This document shows, one piece after another, positions 22,855 to 34,301 of a DNA stretch of 64,000 bases. The notes beneath the pieces are model-generated. The model did no database searches. It saw nothing but the letters and a program-made list of their open reading frames with translations, and was not told the origin of the DNA. The translations under genes and the position numbers were made by a program. The stretch spans positions 11,405,229-11,469,228 of the forward strand of contig CM044961.1 of the NCBI GenBank assembly GCA_024516035.1, written 5' to 3'. Within the stretch, counting starts at the first letter, position 1. Every line of letters starts with the position of its first letter. The stretch is from Bactericera cockerelli (taxonomy: Eukaryota > Arthropoda > Insecta > Hemiptera > Triozidae).

Positions 22855-24877
22855 TAGCTAGGAGAACATAGGATAGCTAGGAGAACATAGGATAGCTAGG
22901 TGAACATAGGATAGCCAGGTAGGATAGTCAGGTGAACATAGGATAGCTAGGTGAACATAGGATAGCTAGGAGAACATTGGATAGTTAGGTGAATTTAGGA
23001 TAGCTAGGTGAACATAGGATAGCTAGGAGAACATAGGTTGGCTAGGAGAACATAGGATAGTCAGGTGAACATAGGATAGCTAGGAGAACATAAATAGCTA
23101 GGGGAACATAGGATAGCTAGGGGAACATAGGATAGCTAGGAGAACATAGGATAGCTAGGAAAACATAGGATAGTCAGTGAACATAGGATAGTCAGGTGAA
23201 CATAGGATAGCTAGGAGAACATAGGATAGCTAAGTGAACATAGGATAGCCAGGTAGGATAGTCAGGTTAACATAGGATAGCTAGGAGAACATAGGATAGT
23301 CAGGTGAACATAGGATAGCCAGGTAAGGATAGAAAGGTGAACATAGGATAGCTAGGAGAACATAGGATAGCTAGGTGAACATAGGAAAGCTAGGTGAACA
23401 TAGGAGAGCTAGGAGAACATAGGATAGCTAGAGAACATAGGATAGCTAGTATAACATAGGATAGCTAGGAGAACATAGGATAGCTAGAAGAAAATAGGAT
23501 AGCTAGGTGAACATAGGATAGCTAAGTGAACATAGGATAGCTAGGAGAACATAGAATAGCTAGGAGAACATAGGATAGCTAGAAGAACATAGGATTAGCT
23601 AGGTGAACATAGGATAGCTAGGAGAACATAGGATAGCTAGGAGAACATAGGATAGTCAGGTGAACATAGAATAGCCAGGTAGGATAGTCAGGTGAACATA
23701 GGATAGCTAGGAGAAACATAGGATAGCTAGGTGAACATAGGATAGCTAGGTGAACATAGGATAGCTAGGTGAACATAGGATAGCTAGGAGAACATAGGAT
23801 AGCTAGGTGAACATAGGATAGCTAGGTGAACATAGGATAGCTAGGTGAACATAGGATAGCTAGGAGAACATAGATAGCTAGGAGAACATAGGATAGCTAG
23901 GATAACATAGGATAGCTAGAAGAACATAGGACAGCTAGGTGAACATAGGATAGCTAGGAGAACATAGGATAGCTAGGTGAACAATAGGATAGCTAGGTGA
24001 ACATAGGATAACTAGGTGAACATAGGATAGCTAGAAGAACATAGGATAGCTAGATGAACATAGGATAGTCAGGTTAACATAGGAATAGCTAGGTGAACAT
24101 AGGAAACCAGGTAGGATAGCTAGGTGAACATAGGATAGCTAGGAGAACAATAGATAGCTAGGTGAACATAGGAGAGCTAGGAGAACATAGGATAGCTAGG
24201 AGAACATAGGATAGCTAGGAGAACATAGGATAGCTAGAAGAAAATAGGATAGCTAGGTGAACATAGAATAGCTAAGCGAACATAGGATAGCTAGGAGAAC
24301 ATAGGATAGCTAGGAGAACATAGGATAGCTAGGAGAACATAGGATAGCTAGGAGAACATAGAATAGCTAGAAGAAAATAGGATAGCTAGGTGAACATAGG
24401 ATAGCTAAGTGAACATAGGATAGCTAGGAGAACATAGGATAGCTAGGAGAACATAGATAGCTAGAAGAACATAGGATAGCTAGGTGAACATAGGATAGCT
24501 AGGAGAACATAGGATAGCTTGGAGAACATAGGATAGTCAGGTGAACATAGAATAGCCAGGTAGGATAGTCAGGTGAACATAGGATAGCTAGGAGAACATA
24601 GGATAGCTAGGTGAACATAGGATAGCTAGGTGAACATAGGATAGCTAGGTGAACATAGGATAGCTAGGAGAACATAGGATAGCTAGGGAACATAGGATAG
24701 CTAGGAGAAACATAGGATAGTCAGGTGAACATAGGATAGCTAGGAGAACATAGGATAGTCAGGTGAACATAGGATAGCTAGATGAACAGAGGATGGCTAG
24801 GAGAACATAGGATAGCTAGATGAACATAGGATAGCTAGGAGAACATAGGATAGCTAGGTGAACATAGGATAGCTAGG
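22855..24877 (+). repeat. 19-bp minisatellite array, unit 1
   Basis: About 2 kb of GAACATAGGATAGCTAGG(A/T) with recurrent variants (GATAGTCAGGT, GATAGCCAGGTAGGATAGTC). Variants follow each other in repeated higher-order blocks. No coding role apparent. Confidence 0.95.
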
Positions 24878-25313
24878 TGAAAAAAAAGATCGGAAAAAAT
24901 CTCACATAATTATATTTCTTGCATTCTTTTTCAGATAAGCGGCAGTAAGATCTGCAATTCTGCAATCCAGAGAAGCATTACACGCAAGCGAATGTCACGG
25001 AATCCAAATGCGTTGGCCTTCAATAGCAATCACTTGTCCTCTAATCGAGGAAGATAATGAGAGTCCAACCAAGGAATCTTCCTCCAACATTGCGATGGAC
25101 CACGTACAGTCTGCAAAACCATCAATACATGCTAGTGCGTCTAAGTCCGGGAGAAAATACATGGGATTTAATACAACTGTACCATCAAGCTCAACAGTCC
25201 AAGGGATGGATTGTCGACAGCTTGAGAAACATGACTGGTTTGTCCCGGCTTCAAACTCATGTAGCTTAATAACCCGCCTATTGAATATTAGCTCAACTTC
25301 ACATGAAATCCTG

Positions 25314-25506
25314 CTAGCTCAACAGCTGCTCTATTCGGTAGTCATAGTCATGCTGCCGTATCTCCGCTATCAACTCATGTAGCACAGCACACCCTCTCAT
25401 GAATTCAGATATGTTATACAGGGTGCGTTGAGCGCGGTGGTCTGTTATGCGGTCCCTGATTATAGTTGTACGTGCGAATCTTCTCATTACGATTCCGGCG
25501 CCCCAC
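25314..25506 (-). pseudogene. Release-factor last-exon copy, unit 1 (frameshifted)
   Basis: Same acceptor (TTCCACAG|GTGGG) and stop as the exon at 39572-39763. It reads [15 protein letters not shown], then loses frame at an added G (about 25454), and regains the [14 protein letters not shown] ... [10 protein letters not shown] frame afterwards. One 117-bp tail repeat follows it. Either a dead copy or an uncorrected base. Confidence 0.85.
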
Positions 25507-25741
25507 CTGTGGAATGAAATCAACTATTTAATAGAATAAACCAAATTAATAAATTAACTTTAATGATTTTTTACCTGTTCTTTTTCCATTCGTTGTTTTT
25601 TTTCTTCTTTTCTCTATCTTTCTGTCGAGCTGTTGCAAAGAGATGTTTGTTTTCATGGATGGCTACAATATAAAAACAACAGCTGTGAATCTCTAATCAT
25701 TACCAAATATAAGCAATAGTTGGGCCACCAGGACTATAAAG

Positions 25742-25860
25742 CAAAAGTTTGTGACCACACAATAATAAGACATGAGAGTTAGGTGGTAGAAAATGGTTTT
25801 GAGCACTGACCTCACCCGGTGGTTATCTTCCACTGAAAAGTAGTAATAATAAAATATTAT
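25742..25860 (+). repeat. SINE family B tail
   Basis: GTTTGTGACCACACAATAAT, GTGGTAGAAAATGGTTTTGAGCA and ACCTCACCCGGTGGTTATC; head missing. Confidence 0.6.
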
Positions 25861-26018
25861 TACCCGATTAGGACTATTAAAGTCCCATTATTCCAGCAGT
25901 AAGCCCAAGAACATATTATTATGTGGTAAAAATGGGAGGATAAATTGTCATGTCCCGCTTGGGTTTCGAAACCACGACCTCTGGATTCACAGCCTTTACC
26001 ACTGAGCCAATAAATCAT
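25861..26018 (-). repeat. tRNA-derived SINE family C
   Basis: CATTATTCCAGCAGTAAGCC, ATTATTATGTGGTAAAAAT, then GGGTTTCGAAACCACGACCT and TTTACCACTGAGCCAATAA (reverse tRNA-like head). Confidence 0.7.
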
Positions 26019-26359
26019 CTTTTATATTTTTTTACCTGTTCTTCTTCCATTCGTTGTTTCTTCTTCTCTCTATCTTCCTGTCGCGCTGTTTGCAAAGACA
26101 AATTAGTTTTATTTTCCCAACCAACAATTGAAAAGTTCTTTATTAGCTTATTTTATCATTCCTTTGTTGCCAGTCTGATTCCCCTGTACTATTCAAAAAC
26201 AAAATGGCGGATTTTTGTAACTCTCTGATGATGAAGTACATTTTTTGAGACAATGTACTTCTTATTACAATAGTGTAAGGCCCCCAAACAAAAAATCACA
26301 ACAACAAAAAAATATATAAAATAATATTAATGAAAAAAGTTCTATGCCAAAAGTACCAC

Positions 26360-27625
26360 TTTTTTTGATATTTGCTTTCGTATGATCGCTAAAGTTAAGC
26401 AACGACCAGAGAGGTGAAGACTGGACGGTGATAACCTTTTTCTGATCATGGCTTATTCCGGACCAACTCAGCGGAGCGAGGTTAATGTCAAGAGCCGGTT
26501 TTCTTGTGTATATAGAGTTTAAAAAACCACCATCTCAAAGGACTTTACTATCCGACTTTAAAAGTAATGCATAATTTTTATTTATAAGTAAAACAAGGGG
26601 TCATCTTCTCTTTTCATCGGAAGCACTGATAATATGCTACCAGCATTGCCTCTTTGAGTGGCAATGCTGATTTGTTGAAAGACTTAGATGTTAAAAAACG
26701 TTTTAAAAAAATGTTGGCTACTATCTCAAACATAACATTGAAAATTGAACAGTTCTGAGCTGTTAAAAACAAAAATGAATTCAGGTCAATTATTAAACGG
26801 TTAAATTTTTCAGTATCTCTTTCAAATTATTTCCGTGGATAAAAAAGTTATCTTATCGAAATTTCTTGTGATTCAAAACCCAGGACTCAGCCCAAGCACA
26901 CATCATGAATGAAATGCGGATCCAGAAGCCTACATTTTGACCATTTCTAATTCTAATGAAGGAAGACTTCCCATTTTGGTGCTGGGTCAACACGAGCGCA
27001 CCGGAAGTTATCCCTTACAAACAACTGTAACCAAATTTTTAGTTCAAATTTTTGTCGGCGCGGGGGTTCGAACCCGGGACCTTCCGCATGGTAAGCGAGT
27101 GCTAGACCCACTGAGCTATTCGTGCGCTCACTAAATTGTCCTAATGAGGCTGAGTACTTCTCTCAATTCACATCCATGGTTACACAGCCTACATTTGGTC
27201 TTGCCGCTCGTCTCTCTCGATTGATGTGCAGAACATAAAAGACTTGAAGAAAGCTAAAGTTCATCAATGAAACTTCCTTTATCGACATGGATGAACGTCA
27301 ATGATCCGCAATGGTGAACGAAGAGTTCCACCGATGAGTTGTCAAGCGTAAACACACGACGAGTGACGAACCATTGAGACTTTCGCTAAGACACAAGGTA
27401 AGAGATGGACTTGTTTATATTGCCTACATCACGGTATTTATCGTTCTGTAAATTATCATTTTTTTTCTACCGAAGTATTAAATAGTGTGTTTTATAGGTA
27501 GGTATTTTAGTATTTTGTCATATTTGTACAATTTTATTTTAACTATTATTTTATTTGAAAATGTAAATAGGGCGAAACCCGTCAATTAACACCCGCCTAC
27601 CGGGCATTATTATTATTACGTTTGA
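26360..27625 (+). repeat. 5S rRNA-derived SINE composite, unit 2
   Basis: TCGTATGATCGCTAAAGTTA, AGCAACGACCAGAGAGGTGA, then GACCAACTCAGCGGAGCGAGG and the same body and ATT-ended tail as the unit 1 copy. Confidence 0.75.
26955..27135 (-). repeat. tRNA-Gly-like SINE (family J), minus
   Basis: On the minus strand GCGCACGAATAGCTCAGTGG, CACTCGCTTACCATGCGGAA and GTCCCGGGTTCGAACCC give A and B boxes and an anticodon arm like tRNA-Gly. The 5' and 3' acceptor strands do not pair, so it is a SINE head. Relatives: 32520-32712, 57985-58258. Confidence 0.65.
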
Positions 27626-27885
27626 AAGCTTCGTTGACGAATCCCTAAAAAATTACCTCTTCGCGATATAAACAAAATTTCATTTCTTGGTGCAATGCAG
27701 TAATGAAAAGTCCTAGACCGAGTCACATTTTGTCACATTAAATCCCTAAGCGGAAAAAAAACTATGCTTAAATCAAACTCTTGGTTAAATAAATACCAAC
27801 GATACTTTAACTTTTTATTTACAAACTTATGATTTACAAATTAGAAATTCACAACTTCGAAAAACGTTCTTTTACATAGTCTTAT

Positions 27886-28037
27886 GGCCGGGTCGAGACT
27901 CGACTGCTGGGTCCCAGCTCAGGTAGATTTAGCGTCACGTGATCAATTTGGAGCTCTGTGATTGGTGGACATTGATCACGTGACCCTAAATCTACATGAG
28001 CTGGGACCCAGCAGTCGCGTCTCAACCGGGCCATTAG
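27886..28037. mobile_element. Foldback MITE, unit 2
   Basis: Arms of about 65 bp: GACTGCTGGGTCCCAGCTCA ... CACGTGATCAAT pairs with ATTGATCACGTGACCCTAAA ... TGAGCTGGGACCCAGCAGTC. Also present at 33653-33804, absent from unit 1 near 22480. Confidence 0.75.
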
Positions 28038-28057
28038 TCTTATTTCTTCCATTTTAA

Positions 28058-28180
28058 ACCGACCTCAGTAGCTTGATCGATAAGGCGGCGTACGTAACCT
28101 GCAGGTCGGTGGTTCAAGTTCCGGTTTCAGAGTAGATTTGAATAGTTGTGACATCACGAAAGTGATTAAGAGAAATATGA
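28058..28180 (+). repeat. tRNA-derived SINE family D, unit 2
   Basis: CCGACCTCAGTAGCTTGATC ... GGTTCAAGTTCCGG, then a CACGAAAGTGATTAAG hairpin tail. Confidence 0.7.
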
Positions 28181-28204
28181 TATATATTCAATCCATTTTA
28201 ATAT

Positions 28205-28356
28205 TTCCAGATCTGGCGAACACGGCAGTGCAAAGCCTGATACAAGAAACAAGATAGAGAGATATAAAATCCCAAGGAGGAATCTGAAGGCTCAGAGATA
28301 GCAACAAGGATCGTGTGCTGAAAAACAAGATGGTTCTTCCAGGATCCAGGATGGTA
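28205..28356 (+). pseudogene. Possible exon fragment, unit 2
   Basis: TTTCCAG|ATCTGGCGAACACGG, frame SGEHGSAKPDTRNKIERYK. Copy of 22600-22755 with different indels. Unknown function, and may not be coding. Confidence 0.3.
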
Positions 28357-28444
28357 AACCTGTGATATTAGTTAGAATCATATATTCTAACTTAATATCA
28401 CAGTAGGTTAGGTGTGAGGTAGGGTAAGGGTTAAGTGGGGGATC

Positions 28445-29712
28445 AAACAGGTGAATATAGGATATCTAGGTGAACATAGGATAGCTAGGTGAACATAGGA
28501 TAGCTAGGTGAACATAGGATAGCTAGGAGAACATGGATAGCTAGGTGAACATAGGATAGCTAGGTGAACATAGGATAGCTAGGTGAACATAGGATAGTCA
28601 GGTGAACATAGGATAGCTAGAAGAACATAGGATAACTAGGTGAACATAGGATCGCTAGGTGAACATAGGATAGCTAGGTGAACATAGGATAGTCAGGTGA
28701 ACATAGGATAGCCAGGTAGGATAGTCAGGTGAACATAGGATAGCCAGGTAGGATAGTCAGGTGAACATAGGATAGCTAGTGGAACAAAGGATAGCTAGGT
28801 GAACATAGGATAGCTAGGAGAACATAGGATAGCTAGGTGAACATAGGATAGCCAGGATAGTCAGGTGAACATAGGATAGCTAGGAGAACATAGGATAGCT
28901 AGGTGAACATAGGATAGCTAGGTGAACATAGGATAGCCAGGTAGGATAGTCAGGTGAACATAGGATAGCTAGGAGAACATAGGATAACTAGGTGAACATA
29001 GGATAGCTAGGTGAACATAGGAAAATCTAGGTGAACATAGGATAGCCAGGTGAACATAGGATAGCCAGGTAGGATAGTCAGGTGAACATAGGATAGCTAG
29101 GAGAACATAGGATAGCTAGGTGAACATAGGATAGCTAGGAGAACATAGGATAGCTAGGTGAACATAGGATAGCCAGGTAGGATAGTCAGGTGAACATAGG
29201 ATGGCTAGGAGAACATAGGATAGCTAGGTGAACATAGGATAGCTAGGTGAACATAGGATAGTCAGGTGAACATAGGATAGCCAGGAGAACATAGGATAGC
29301 CAGGTAGGATAGTCAGGTGAACATAGGATAGCTAGGAGAACATAGGATAGCTAGGAGAACATAGGATAGCTAGGAGAACATAGGATAGCCAGGTAGGATA
29401 GTCAGGTGAACATAGGATAGCTAGGAGAACATAGGATAGCTAGGTGAACATAGGATAGCTAGGAGAACATAGGATAGCTAGGAGAACATAGGATAGCTAG
29501 GTGAACATAGGATAGCTAGGTGAACATAGGATAGCTAGGAGAACATAGGATAGCTAGGTGAACATAGGATAGCTAGGTGAACATAGGATAGCCAGGTGAA
29601 CATAGGATAGCTAGGAGAACATAGGATAGCTAGGAGAACATAGGATAGCTAGGTGAACATAGGATAGCTAGGTGAACATAGGATAGCCAGGAGAAAATAG
29701 GATAGCTAGGTA
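28445..29712 (+). repeat. 19-bp minisatellite array, unit 2
   Basis: About 1.27 kb of the GAACATAGGATAGCTAGG(T/A) repeat. Its right flank, GGATCGGAAAAAATCTCACA, is the same as in units 1 and 3. Confidence 0.95.
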
Positions 29713-30074
29713 AAAAAAGGATCGGAAAAAATCTCACATAATTTCTTGTATTCTTTTTCAGATAAGCGGCAATAAAATCTGCAATCCAGAGAAACATTAA
29801 ACGCAAGCGAATGTCACGGAATCCAAATGCGTTGGTCTTCAATAGCAATCACTTGTCCTCCAATTCCGGAAGATAATGAGATTCCAGACCAAGGATTCTT
29901 CCTCCACATTGCGAGGTAATCACCTACAGTCTGCGAAACCATCAATACATGCTAGTGCGTCCAAGTCTGGGAGAAACTACATGGAATTCAATACAACTGT
30001 ACCATCAAGATCAACAGTCAAGGGATAGATCGTTGACAAATTGAGAAACATGATTGGTTTATCCCGGCTTCACC

Positions 30075-31030
30075 TCATGTAGCACAGTACCCGCCTCATG
30101 AATATTAGCTCAACTTCACATGAAATCCTGCTAGCTCAACAGCTGCTCTATTCGATAGTCATAGTCATGCTGTCGTATCTCCGCTATCAACTTATGTAGC
30201 ACGACACCCCCTCTCACGAATATTTGCTCAACTTCACATGAAATCCTGCTAGCTCAACAGCTGCTCTATTCGGTATTCATAATCATGCTGCCGTATCTCC
30301 GCTATCAACTTATGTAGCACGACACCCCCTCTCACGAATATTTGCTCAACTTCACATGAAATCCTGCTAGCTCAACAGCTGCTCTATTCGGTATTCATAA
30401 TCATGCTGCCGTATCTCCGCTATCAACTCATGTAGCACAATACCCGCCTCACGAATATTAGCTCAACTTCACATGAAATCCTGCTAGCTCAACAGCTGCT
30501 CTAGTCGGTAGTCATAGTCATGCTGTCGTATCTCCGCTATCAACTCATGCAGCACAATGCCAGCCTCATGAATATTAGCTCAACTTCACATGAAATCCTG
30601 CTAGCTCAACAGCTGCTCTATTCGATAGTCATAGTCATGCTGCCGTATCTCCGCTATCAACTCATGTAGCACAACACCCCCCGCCTCATGAGTATTAGCT
30701 CAACTTCACATGAAATCCTGCTAGCTCAACAGCTGCTCTATTCGGTAGTCATAGTCATGCTGCCGTATCTCCGCTATCAAATCATGTAGCACAATACCCG
30801 CCTCACGAATTTTAGCTCAACTTCACATGAAATCCTGCTAGCTCAACAGCTGCTCTATTCGGTAGTCATAGTCATGCTGCCGTATCTCCGCTATCAACTC
30901 ATGTAGCACAACACCCCCTCTCATGAGTATTAGTTCAACTTCACATGAAATCTTGCTAGCTCAACAGCTGATCTATTCAGTAGTCATAGTCATGCTGCCG
31001 TATCTCCGCTATCAACTCGTGTAGCACAAC
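30075..31030 (-). repeat. 117-bp array made of release-factor coding tail, unit 2
   Basis: About eight tandem copies at a 117-bp period. Read on the minus strand each carries the codons for MRG(G/C)[15 protein letters not shown] and DYRIEQLLS, the stop, and ~27 bp of 3' flank, so the unit is the 3' end of the MTRF1L-like last exon. Several copies differ by point changes. Confidence 0.85.
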
Positions 31031-31147
31031 ACCCCCTCTCATGAATTCAGATATGTTATACAGGGTGCGTTGAGCGCGGTGGTCTGTTATGCGGTCCTGA
31101 GGATAGTTGTACCTGCGAATCTTCTCATTACGTGTACGGCGCCCCAC
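30977..31147 (-). pseudogene. Release-factor last-exon copy, unit 2 (premature stop)
   Basis: Acceptor CCACAG|GTGGGG, frame [20 protein letters not shown] ... IRQHDYDY and then TGA where the intact exon has CGA (Arg). It lacks the last six residues; otherwise open. Flanked on the left by the 117-bp tail array. Confidence 0.85.
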
Positions 31148-31245
31148 CTGTGGAATGAAATCAACTATTTAATAGAATAAAACAAATTAATAAATTATCT
31201 TTAACGATATTTTTACCTGTTCTTCTTCCATTCGTTGTTTCGTTA

Positions 31246-31485
31246 TCTCTATATATAAATGTCAAAGTAGTCACTGACCACTGACTGATCATCGCTCTAC
31301 AGCCCAAACCGTAAGTCCTAGGAAGCTGAAATTTGGTAGGTAGCTTTGTCTTATAGTCTAGATGTGCATTGTGCAATAAGACGGGATTTTTCGAAACTCC
31401 CACTACAACACCTGCCATTGACGAAAAAGGATTTTTTGCTTTCACGGCCATGCCTCGGCCCGCAAAGCGGGCGACAGCCCGCTAG
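31246..31485 (+). mobile_element. Complete non-autonomous Helitron
   Basis: 240 bp, starting TCTCTATATATAAATGTC after an A and ending with hairpin AGCGGGCGACAGCCCGCT overlapping the terminal CTAG, followed by T. This is A|T insertion without target duplication, TC 5' end and CTRR 3' end, the Helitron hallmarks. The related uninterrupted sequence is seen at 25600 and 31900. No Rep/helicase coding capacity. Confidence 0.85.
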
Positions 31486-31494
31486 TTATTACTA

Positions 31495-31655
31495 TAGAAA
31501 GCTTTATTAGGTAGAACAAACAATATATACAGTTGAATACAATGAAATATAAGGAAAAACAAAAAGATTAAGCAAATATACTAAAAAAAACAAAACGAAG
31601 TTAATGTACTACCTAAAGGGCGGGGTTATTGCCTGTGGCAATCTCTTAAACCCAA
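31495..31655 (-). repeat. Family F dispersed element
   Basis: AAGCTTTATTAGGTAGAACA ... AAAGGGCGGGGTTATTGCCT, GTGGCAATCTCTTAAACCC. Confidence 0.55.
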
Positions 31656-31852
31656 CCCAAATTTATACTGCCCGATAAGGACTATTAAAGTCCCATTATT
31701 CTAGCAGTAAGCCCAATACATACGAGTATTATTATTTGGTAAAATTCCCAAATGGAAGGATAACTTGTCATGTCCCGCTTGGGTTTCGAAACCACGACCT
31801 CTGGAATCTCTGGATTCACAGAGTGCCGCCTTTACCACTGAGCTAATAAATC
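31656..31852 (-). repeat. tRNA-derived SINE family C
   Basis: GATAAGGACTATTAAAGTCC, CATTATTCTAGCAGTAAGCC, GGGTTTCGAAACCACGACCT; reverse tRNA-like head at the right end. Confidence 0.7.
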
Positions 31853-31989
31853 ATCTTTTATATTTTTTTATCTGTTCTTCTTCCATTCGTTGTTTCTTCT
31901 TCTCTCTATCTTTCTGTCGCGCTGTTGCAAAGACAAATTAGTTTTATTTCCCAACCAACAATTGAAAAGTTCTTTATTAGCTTATTTTA

Positions 31990-33212
31990 TCATTTCAGTG
32001 AGGTGAAGACTCGGACGATGATCCCCTCTTTCTGATCCTGGCTATTTCCGGCCCAACTCAGCTGGGCGAGGTTAATGTCCATAGCCGGTTTCTAGTGTAT
32101 AGAGTTTAAAAAACCACCATCTCAAAGAACTTTCTTATCCGATTTATAAAAGTACTGCATGATTTTTATTTATAAGTAAAACAAGGTGTCATCTTCTCTT
32201 TTCATCGGAAGCACTGATAATAAGCTTCCAGCATTGCCTCTTAGAGTGGCATTGCTGATTTGTTGAAGGACTTAGTTGTTAAAAAACGTTTTATAAAATG
32301 TTGGCTACTATCTCAAACAGAACTATTGAAAATTGAACAGTTCTGAGCTGTTAAAAACAAAATGAATTCAGGCCAATTAATAAACGAGTTAAATTTTTCA
32401 GTATCACTTTCAATTTTTTTCCGTGGATAAAAAAGTTATCTTATCGAAATTTCTTGTGATTCAAAACCCAGGACTCTGCCCAAGCACACATCATGAATGG
32501 AATGCAGATCTTGAAGCCTACATTTTGACAATTCTAATGAAGGAAGACTTCCCATTTAGGTGCTGGGTCAACACGAGCGCACTGGAAGGTATCCCTTACA
32601 AACAACTGTAATCAAATTTTGAGTTCAAATTTTTGTCGGCGCGGGGGTTTGAACACGGGACCTTCCGCATGGCAAGCGAATGCTTGACCACTGAGCTTTC
32701 GTGCGCTCACTAAATTGTCCTAAAGTACCATGGTTACACCGTCTACATTTGACCTCGCCAAAGATACGCCCACATTTGGCATGGTCATATATGCACCCTC
32801 ACACTCTGTCTCTCTCGATTGATCTGCAGAACATAAAAGACTTGACGAAAGCTAAAGTTCATCAAAGAAACTTCCTTTATCGACATGGATTAACGTCAAT
32901 GATCCGCAATGGTGAACGAAGAGTTCCACCGATGAGTTGTCAAGCGTAAACACACGACGGATGTAGAACCATTGAGACTTTCGCTAAGACACAAGGTAAG
33001 AGGTGGACTTGTTTATATTGCCTACATCACGGTATTTATCGTTCTGTAATTATCTATTTTTTTCTACGGAAGTATTTCATAGTGTGTTTTTATAGGTATT
33101 TTAGTATTTTGTCATTTGTACAATTTTATTTTAACTGTTATTTTATTTGAAAATGTAAATAGGGCGAAACCCGTCAATTAACACCCGTCTACCGGGCATT
33201 ATTATCATTATT
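31990..33212 (+). repeat. 5S rRNA-derived SINE composite, unit 3
   Basis: Begins inside the 5S-like head (AGTGAGGTGAAGACTCGGAC), then GGCCCAACTCAGCTGGGCGA and the common body. It ends GTAAATAGGGCGAAACCCGT, CTACCGGGCATT, ATT run. Confidence 0.7.
32520..32712 (-). repeat. tRNA-Gly-like SINE (family J), minus
   Basis: TTGTCGGCGCGGGGGTTTGA ... GGACCTTCCGCATGGCAAGC ... ACCACTGAGC, reverse tRNA-like head, as at 26955. Confidence 0.6.
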
Positions 33213-33394
33213 ACGTTTGAAAGCTTCGTTGACGAATCCCTAAAAAATTATCTCTTCACGATATAAACAAAATTTCATTTATTGGTGCAATGCAGTAATG
33301 AAGAGTCCTAGACCGAGTCACATTTTGTCACATAAAATCCCTAAACGGAAAAAAAACTATGGTTAAATCAAACTCTTTCAAATTCTAATTCTCG

Positions 33395-33532
33395 TGACGC
33401 TGGCTTTTCCCGGCCCCACTCAGGCTGGGTGAGGTCAATGTGAGTAGCAGGTTTGTGAGTTTCCTGCGAACGGAGGGTAAAACCCCCGTCGTGATATGAC
33501 CATGGCAGTTGAAAGCGACGTTAAACCCCACT
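33395..33532 (+). repeat. 5S-family SINE tail
   Basis: GGCCCCACTCAGGCTGGGTG, AGGTTTGTGAGTTTCCTGCG, GGGTAAAACCCCCGTCGTGA. An insertion in unit 3 only; the unit 2 equivalent near 27780 lacks it. Confidence 0.7.
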
Positions 33533-33652
33533 TAAAAAAAAAATCAAACTCTTGGCTAAATAAATACCAACGATACTTTAACTTTTATTTACAAACTTAT
33601 GATTTACAAATTAGAAATTCACAACTTCGACAAAGGTTCTTTTACATAGTCT

Positions 33653-33804
33653 TATGGCCGGGTCGGGACTCGACTGCTGGGTCCCAGCTCAGGTAGATTT
33701 AGCGTCACGTGATCAATTTGGAGCTCTGTGATTTGTGGACATTGATCACGTGACCCTAAATCTACATGAGCTAGGACCAAGCAGTCGCGTCTCAACCGGG
33801 CCAT
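33653..33804. mobile_element. Foldback MITE, unit 3
   Basis: Same inverted-repeat element as 27886-28037, at the corresponding place. Confidence 0.75.
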
Positions 33805-33825
33805 TAGTCTTATTTCTTCCATTTT

Positions 33826-33955
33826 AACCGACCTCAGTAGCTTGATCGATAAGGCGGCGGACTTATAACCTGCAGATCGGTGGTTCAAGTTCCGGTTTCA
33901 GAGTAGATTTGAATAGTTGTGGACATCACGAAAGTGATTAAGAGAAATATGATAT
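33826..33955 (+). repeat. tRNA-derived SINE family D, unit 3
   Basis: CCGACCTCAGTAGCTTGATC ... ACCTGCAGATCGGTGGTTCAAG; tail CACGAAAGTGATTAAG. Confidence 0.7.
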
Positions 33956-34214
33956 ATATTCAATCCATTTTAATATTTCCAGATCTGGTGAACACGGCAG
34001 TGCAAAGCCTGATACAAGAAACAAGATAGAGAGACATAAAATCCCAAGGAGGAATCTGAAGGCTCAGAGATAGCAACATGGATAGTGTGCTGTAAAACAA
34101 GATGAGTCTTCCACAATCCAGGATGGTAACCTGTGATATTAGTTAGAATCATATATTCTAACTTAATATCACAGTAGGTTAGGTGTGAGGTAGGGTAAGG
34201 GTTAAGTGGGGGAT

Positions 34215-34301
34215 CAAACAGGTGAATATAGGATATCTAGGTGAACATAGGATAGCTAGGTGAACATAGGATAGCTAGGTGAACATAGGATAGCTAGGTG
34301 A
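34215..34301 (+). repeat. 19-bp minisatellite, left piece of unit 3
   Basis: Four to five units (TAGGATAGCTAGGTGAACA) up to the LINE. The array resumes at 37497 directly after the LINE poly-A. Confidence 0.9.

Noticed and set aside
22855..24877. CRISPR-like array
   Set aside because: The 19-bp units are contiguous with no unique spacers, in a eukaryotic context.
26955..27135. tRNA-Gly gene on minus
   Set aside because: A and B boxes and anticodon arm are present, but acceptor strands do not pair and the same body repeats elsewhere; it is a SINE head.
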